Positions 60,193-64,000 of a stretch of DNA of 64,000 nt are shown here, in pieces. Source of the stretch: a virus. The notes beneath the pieces are model-generated. The model worked only from the letters and a program-made list of their open reading frames with translations. It had not been told where the DNA came from and searched no databases. Location: positions 43,198 to 107,197 of the IMG/VR virus record IMGVR_UViG_3300041955_000884; one strand, given 5' to 3'. How positions within the stretch are numbered: the stretch's first letter is position 1; every line of letters begins with the position of its first letter. Both the position numbers and the translations under genes were made by a program.

Positions 60193-60459
60193 TCATGGCT
60201 TGAGGGCCGCGTCGACCATGGCCTGCCAGCAGCCGGTGGCCTGGTCGTTGCCGACGCCACGGCCGTTTTTGTTGATTGACCAGTCGCGTGCGCCGTCAAG
60301 CATCGCCTCGGTCGGCTCACGCAGTTCAGCGAGGGCGGCCCGCGCGGCGTCATAGCAGCAGCAATCCGCTGGTAACGAATATCCGCGGTTGGTGCTGCAC
60401 CATTCGCACAAATGCTTGCCCCGAATCGCCCGCGCCACTCGCTCGATGATCTCGTTCAT
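60193..60459 (-). CDS. Hypothetical protein with REPTEAML...WQAMVDAALK module
   Basis: 88 residues from ATG 60459. CEWCSTNRGYSLPADCCC is a Cys cluster; LREPTEAMLDGARDW and CWQAMVDAALKP repeat the module of the protein at 18941. Similar small proteins are common in rhizobial phages. Function unknown. Confidence 0.62.
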   Translation of the reverse strand: MNEIIERVARAIRGKHLCEWCSTNRGYSLPADCCCYDAARAALAELREPTEAMLDGARDWSINKNGRGVGNDQATGCWQAMVDAALKP

Positions 60460-60700
60460 TCCGGTCAACCTCCAACTCCCGCACTAAGCCGCGAATCGAC
60501 GGCTTGTCCAGCGCTGCCCGAGCTCCGATCTCGACCAAGCGAATCTGCCGGAAGTCAAGTGAATTGCGGGCTGTACAGAATGCTCGCCACGTCCTCAAAC
60601 GATCGTTTTGTCATACTTGGTGAGATTGGACAGCGCCCCGCGCATAGCTTCGCAACTTTCTCTAATCCCGCCGACGAGCGCGCGAAAGAAAATTGCGCGC
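60460..60700. other. 241-base gap with regulatory-looking signals
   Basis: Holds repeat copy 3, a perfect 12-base palindrome AAACGATCGTTT (60597-60608), and a 19-codon frame (MTKRSFEDVASILYSPQFT) that stops where a coding-like frame continues in another register. Possibly a frameshifted small gene. Confidence 0.4.
60482..60512 (-). promoter_or_regulatory. Promoter-like inverted-repeat element, copy 3
   Basis: GCTGGACAAGCCG, TCGATTCG, CGGCTTAGTG on the minus strand. TGGACA to TTAGTG spacing is 17. It lies 23 bases before ATG 60459, leaving room for GGAGG. Confidence 0.5.
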
Positions 60701-61231
60701 TTAGCCGCCTGGCTTCCGCACAATCGCCGCAGTGACCAAGTCGCCAAGGCTCACGGTGGCGTTCACGTCCTGCTGGATGCGCTCGCCGTACACCTTGGGC
60801 TTGAGCTTGGCCGCGACCCACTTCCGCGCGTCGACCCGGTTCTTGACGGCATTGTAGTTCTCGGGCGTCGAGGTGTCCGCTAACTCAATGATTTCGCCAG
60901 CCAATTTGTCCGCACTGGCCTCACGCGCACGAACGTACCTATCGCGAAATGCGTCGCCATTTGCGTCGCGTTTTGCAAGCCACCGCATCACTGTCGCGTA
61001 GTCAGGAAGGCCGTCGCTGTCGCAGATTGTGACAAGGCTCTCGCCAAGGCCGAGGCGAAAGCAGATTTCTGTGACGACCTCCTCGCAGTAGATACTCGGG
61101 CGCCCCACGCAGCGCTTCGGGGTTGGCGCAGGAAGCGCGCGCACTTCCGTGAACTCTTTTGGCGTGGCAAAGCCGTCAAGTATCTCCTTGACTTTCCTCG
61201 CATCTCTCGGCGTCGGGCGTCGCTTTGCCAT
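60701..61231 (-). CDS. Terminase small subunit
   Basis: 176 residues from ATG 61231. GRPSIYCEEVVTEICFRLGL then VTICDSDGLPDYATVMRWLA is a helix-turn-helix. FRDRYVRAREASADKLAGEI, NYNAVKNRVDARKWVAAKLK and PKVYGERIQQDV are typical of phage small terminase proteins. It recognises the packaging start. First gene of the late unit, with its own promoter. Confidence 0.82.
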   Translation of the reverse strand: MAKRRPTPRDARKVKEILDGFATPKEFTEVRALPAPTPKRCVGRPSIYCEEVVTEICFRLGLGESLVTICDSDGLPDYATVMRWLAKRDANGDAFRDRYVRAREASADKLAGEIIELADTSTPENYNAVKNRVDARKWVAAKLKPKVYGERIQQDVNATVSLGDLVTAAIVRKPGG

Positions 61232-61238
61232 GGCACTG

Positions 61239-61267
61239 AGAGTAAGGAAGAACGTCGAGTCGCGCAA
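61239..61267 (-). promoter_or_regulatory. Promoter of the terminase unit (leaderless layout)
   Basis: Minus-strand TTGCGC (61267-61262), 17 bases, TACTCT (61244-61239), then seven bases to ATG 61231. Faces away from the promoter at 61284. Confidence 0.42.
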
Positions 61268-61283
61268 GGCCGAAGAAGATTGA

Positions 61284-61313
61284 GCTTGACAACCGCTCCG
61301 CTCGCGGCTTAAT
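61284..61313 (+). promoter_or_regulatory. Strong plus-strand promoter, copy 4 of the element family
   Basis: TTGACA (61284-61289), 18 bases, TAATAT (61308-61313). The spacer carries CCGC...GCGG and the whole unit resembles copies 1-3 (GCTxGACAA ... GCGGCTTA). Drives the 61381 operon. Confidence 0.68.
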
Positions 61314-61380
61314 ATAACTGTCGCGCGGGTAATCCGCGCCGCTGCGTCCTCGGGCGATATCAGGGGCCAGGAGATTGAAC

Positions 61381-61596
61381 ATGCCGGAGTTGTTCACGAC
61401 CATTGTCCGCCACGAATGGCCGGATCGGATGGTCTCCGTCTATCGAGGGCGCGTGCACCACGGGCTGGTGCTGCCGGTGTTATCCGGGGGTGGCTTCGAC
61501 GCCCTGCCATCGGCACCGCTGTGGCCTCGAGTGCCGAACCGGCGCTTCCCGAGCGAATCGACGGCAATCGCTTATCTGGCGGAGGCGACATCATGA
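61381..61596 (+). CDS. Small hypothetical protein
   Basis: 71 residues from ATG 61381 with an AGGAGA site. IVRHEWPDRMVSVYRGRVHH, GLVLPVLSGGGFDALPS and FPSESTAIAYLAEAT. First gene after the strong promoter, so probably early. Not recognised. Confidence 0.58.
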   Translation: MPELFTTIVRHEWPDRMVSVYRGRVHHGLVLPVLSGGGFDALPSAPLWPRVPNRRFPSESTAIAYLAEATS

Positions 61597-61892
61597 GTGC
61601 CCCGCAAATGCTCGGGAACGGCGAGTCCGTGGGCAATCATCCGAGCCGCCTTAGTCCTCAGCAGAAGGAAATGCTTTTGTCGCTGCCGCGCCTCGGCAGG
61701 GAATGGTTGTGCGTTGACCTATGGTCTTCGACAAGCATCGACCGGCTGAAAAGGCTGCGCAACAAGGGACTCGTCGACATCTGGATTGAACATATCGCAT
61801 TCGACGGCATGCACGCTCGGTTGACCGTGGACGGCGATCGGCTGGTGCGCGAAATAGCGCAAGCATGCGAGACCGCGCCAGGGGAGGGCTGA
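61593..61892 (+). CDS. Small winged-helix-like protein
   Basis: 99 residues from ATG 61593 (ATGA overlap). LSPQQKEMLLSLPRLGREWL, SSTSIDRLKRLRNKGLVDIW and HARLTVDGDRLVREIAQACE look like a small winged helix. Probably a regulator; not tied to a named family. Confidence 0.55.
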   Translation: MSAPQMLGNGESVGNHPSRLSPQQKEMLLSLPRLGREWLCVDLWSSTSIDRLKRLRNKGLVDIWIEHIAFDGMHARLTVDGDRLVREIAQACETAPGEG

Positions 61893-61895
61893 GCC

Positions 61896-62207
61896 ATGGC
61901 AACCCTTCAGACCCCCTGGGGCGCGGCTGAGACCGTCGAGGAAGTCGCGCCGGGCATTATCTTCGTGAGCACATGCTCGCACGGCGGCTATCACTTGACG
62001 CGGGAGCTGAACGAGCGCGTCCCGCCGGCTTGGCGGCTGGCCTCGTTCAATCACCGCGCCTTGCAGGGCTGGTACGAGGAGGACGTTGACGCCTGCATGG
62101 TGCCGCTCGCATTCCCCGAGCATTTTCCAGCCCCAGCGCTGCCGAGGGCACAGGCGTGCTTCGACCGCTGCATTGCGCCCAAGCTGGCGAAGGCGAGGGC
62201 GGTGTAA
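61896..62207 (+). CDS. DUF7007-like protein
   Basis: 103 residues. WGAAETVEEVAPGIIFVSTC, SHGGYHLTRELNERVP and WYEEDVDACMVPLAFPEHF match a phage/plasmid family (APGIxFVSTxSHGG, WYEED). Function unsettled. TAATG overlap with the next gene. Confidence 0.68.
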   Translation: MATLQTPWGAAETVEEVAPGIIFVSTCSHGGYHLTRELNERVPPAWRLASFNHRALQGWYEEDVDACMVPLAFPEHFPAPALPRAQACFDRCIAPKLAKARAV

Positions 62208-62545
62208 TGGCCCACGACCAACAGGTGGCTCAGACCATCCTCCAGCAGCTCGGCGGCCGGCGATTCATCGCCATGACCGGGGCCAGCAGCTTCAGCAGCG
62301 GACCGGATTCGCTCGGCTTTCGCGTGCCAACCCGGCTGGCGGGCGGGATCGGCGGCATCGTCATCACGCTCACGCAGATGGACGATTACCGCATCGAGAG
62401 CGTGCGGATGCGCGGCTCAATCGCCAAGGGCGACCTGCGGGCCGAGCGCAAGGTCGAGGCTGAGGGCGTCTACTGCGACAACCTGCAGGAGGCGTTCACC
62501 CGCATCACAGGGTTGGCTACCAGCTTGGGGAGCATGGGACGATGA
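62207..62545 (+). CDS. Conserved hypothetical phage protein
   Basis: 112 residues from ATG 62207. ILQQLGGRRFIAMTGASSF, IVITLTQMDDYRIESVRMRG and CDNLQEAFTRITGLATSL. This small alpha/beta family is common in phage early regions, usually next to DUF7007-like genes. Function unknown. Confidence 0.65.
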   Translation: MAHDQQVAQTILQQLGGRRFIAMTGASSFSSGPDSLGFRVPTRLAGGIGGIVITLTQMDDYRIESVRMRGSIAKGDLRAERKVEAEGVYCDNLQEAFTRITGLATSLGSMGR

Positions 62546-62994
62546 GCACGACATTGCCGACCTTCCGCCTGCGGTCATGGGCCGAGCAGACGCTCTACGA
62601 CGCGCGGGACTATCTCGTGGTGGCCGAGAGCCTTGAGGCGGCCATCGAGAAGCTTGCGGCTGCGGAGCAAGCGGTGGCCGAGGACGGCGGCACGCCGCGG
62701 CGGTTCGGCGGCATTGCCGGGATCGACAGATGGATGAGCGACGACGTCGTGCCGCTTGATCCCGGGGAAATCGTGGGCGGTGAGCACGACATCTGCCAGA
62801 TCGACGAAGCCGGCGATCCTATCCGGCCGCCGCCTGCCCGCCGGCGAGACATGGCTGCGGCCATCCGTTTCGCGTTGGACTGCCTCGACTTCGCCTGCGA
62901 CAGCGACGACAGCTCGGGCGCGCGGGACGAGGCCGTGGAGGATGCCCGGCGGCGGCTGGCCGCTGTGGCTGCGAAGCTGGAGGGACGGTCGTGA
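62542..62994 (+). CDS. Hypothetical protein
   Basis: 150 residues from ATG 62542 (ATGA overlap). YDARDYLVVAESLEAAIEKL, SDDVVPLDPGEIVGGEHDIC and a C-terminal acidic helix (EAVEDARRRLAAVAAKLEG). Not recognised. Confidence 0.58.
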   Translation: MSTTLPTFRLRSWAEQTLYDARDYLVVAESLEAAIEKLAAAEQAVAEDGGTPRRFGGIAGIDRWMSDDVVPLDPGEIVGGEHDICQIDEAGDPIRPPPARRRDMAAAIRFALDCLDFACDSDDSSGARDEAVEDARRRLAAVAAKLEGRS

Positions 62995-63419
62995 GCGACA
63001 TTCATGGACTCATGGGCTGGTGGTACACGACTGGCCCAGGCGCACTTCACCAGGTCGTCGCGTGCCCGCAAGACACTCCATCATGCGTGCTGGTGGAGAA
63101 CGCCGCAGGCCAGCGCTTCTGGGCGCCAACCGAACTGGTCAAGGGAATCGCCACGGCGCCTGAGTCTCGCCTGTTCATCGGTGTCTTCCCTGGCGGCATC
63201 GTCTACGCCGACAGGGCACGCGAGACGTTCGGGGATTACGAGCGGCTGGCGTTCCTGCCATTCGGCACGTTGGAGTTCCAGTGGAGCAAGAACCCATGCC
63301 CGGCTAGCCTCCGCGCGCTGGTCGTGGCCGACGCTGCTGGCGTCCAGGCCCGGCGCGGCGAGGACTTCCAGGTGTCTACCTCCGGGCAGACAGTCAGGCT
63401 TGGGGAGATGGCGGCATGA
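62991..63419 (+). CDS. Hypothetical protein
   Basis: 142 residues from GTG 62991. GQRFWAPTELVKGIATAPES, RLFIGVFPGGIVYADRARET and YERLAFLPFGTLEFQWSKN. Looks like a small beta-rich fold. Not recognised. ATGA overlap with the last gene. Confidence 0.58.
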   Translation: MSDIHGLMGWWYTTGPGALHQVVACPQDTPSCVLVENAAGQRFWAPTELVKGIATAPESRLFIGVFPGGIVYADRARETFGDYERLAFLPFGTLEFQWSKNPCPASLRALVVADAAGVQARRGEDFQVSTSGQTVRLGEMAA

Positions 63420-64000
63420 GCAAGATTTCTGGTTCTCAAAGCCCCGGCACCGCTGGCGGCTCAACGGGCACCGTACTGGCTTGGCACTTCGTCGGCCCCA
63501 TCTTACGGGATGGCCGAGCCGTGCCGGAGGACGGCGTCCTACTGCGTCATCGCGGCAGACTGGTGATGTGCGGAGCCGGCTTACACGCGTCCGAGCGCAT
63601 CATTGACGCTCTTCGCTACGCGCCGGGCGAGACAATCTGCCGTGTGAACTGCGGCGGGCGGATCGAGCGTGACAGGGATAAGCTTGTCTGTAGCGAACGC
63701 ACGATCCTGTGGCGCGTCGATGGGTCGGCGCTGCTTCGCAGATTCGCCTGTTTGTGCGCATTGGATGTGATTCACCTTTCGTCGCCGCCGGCCATAGTCA
63801 GGCGCTACCTCGAAACGCAGGACGAGTCGCTTAGGGAGGCGGCGTGGGAGGCGGCGTGGGCTGCGTCGGAGGCTGCGTCGACTGTGGCGCGGAAGGCGGG
63901 ATGGTATGCGGCGTGGGCTGCGTCGGAGGCTGCGTCGACTGTGGCGCGGAAGGCGGGATGGTATGCGGCGTGGGCTGCGTCGGAGGCAGCGTGGGCTGCG
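63416..64000 (+). CDS. DUF7666-like protein with alanine-rich tandem repeats (3' end outside window)
   Basis: First 195 codons from ATG 63416; the frame is open to the window edge. VLAWHFVGPILRDGRAVPED, LVMCGAGLHASERIIDALRY, ETICRVNCGGRI and VCSERTILWRVDGSALLRRF match the DUF7666 domain. SPPAIVRRYLETQDESLREA then enters a repeat of 19 residues (AAWAASEAASTVARKAGWY) encoded by a 57-bp unit. Function unknown. Confidence 0.7.
   Translation, partial: MSKISGSQSPGTAGGSTGTVLAWHFVGPILRDGRAVPEDGVLLRHRGRLVMCGAGLHASERIIDALRYAPGETICRVNCGGRIERDRDKLVCSERTILWRVDGSALLRRFACLCALDVIHLSSPPAIVRRYLETQDESLREAAWEAAWAASEAASTVARKAGWYAAWAASEAASTVARKAGWYAAWAASEAAWAA
63854..64000 (+). repeat. 57-bp tandem repeat in coding sequence
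   Basis: Units begin at 63854, 63911 and 63968 and are identical at the bases seen until about 63987. In frame (19 codons), so copy number can change without a frameshift. Continues past the window. Confidence 0.85.

Noticed and set aside
1-64000. Integrated prophage or attachment site
   Set aside because: No integrase, excisionase or direct att repeats were recognised; the window looks like a virulent-type genome segment, although lysogeny genes could lie outside.

Overview
The window is one contiguous piece of a large tailed-phage genome (high GC, dense, overlapping ATGA/TGATG gene junctions). The head genes resemble Bordetella BPP-1-type phages (Bbp16-like cement protein, Bbp19-like domain protein, HK97-fold-type capsid and scaffold). 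The tail and internal-virion genes resemble T7-type podoviruses (tail tubular proteins A and B, GNAT-like internal protein, core protein, lytic transglycosylase core protein). A podovirus of an alphaproteobacterium-like host is a reasonable guess, but no host is named by the sequence.

Layout. 1-17.9 kb is a minus-strand structural block: transglycosylase core protein (runs off the left edge), core protein, sulfotransferase, GNAT, tail tube B, tail tube A, head accessory proteins, cement, capsid, scaffold. A plus-strand DNA methyltransferase is inserted head-to-head at 7.1 kb. 18-29 kb is a plus-strand accessory operon opening with an RHH-like regulator and an Acb2/Tad1-like protein. It continues with small proteins, a sulfotransferase, a glycosyltransferase, a fused double methyltransferase, a sugar aminotransferase and three nucleotide-pool enzymes (MazG-like, dATP/dGTP diphosphohydrolase-like, nucleoside deoxyribosyltransferase-like). 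29-34 kb is minus strand: secreted and membrane proteins, a metallophosphoesterase, an SGNH hydrolase and HNH genes.

34-39.6 kb holds about 40 minus-strand tRNA genes that by anticodon cover all 20 amino acids, with three HNH genes embedded. Many of these tRNAs have non-canonical T-loops, short-loop D-arms or C33. 39.7-61.2 kb is minus strand: an intrinsic terminator, a second methyltransferase, a tandem glycosyltransferase, an FdtA-like cupin, portal, many small coupled genes, large terminase and small terminase. 61.3-64 kb is a plus-strand operon that leaves the window in an alanine-rich tandem repeat.

How it works together. Terminase, portal, scaffold, capsid, cement and T7-like tail parts form the virion module. 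The sulfotransferases, glycosyltransferases, methyltransferases, aminotransferase and FdtA-like cupin look like a pathway that builds, modifies and attaches an amino-deoxysugar. The tRNAs and the nucleotide-pool enzymes point to a phage that supplies its own translation and replication inputs. Thirteen or so homing-type endonucleases (HNH, endonuclease VII-like, GIY-YIG) sit between genes. Two of them are flanked by duplicated ends of the neighbouring gene. Several promoters place the -10 box only 6-7 bases before an ATG, which suggests leaderless mRNAs. All reading was by eye; family names rest on motif recognition, not on searches.
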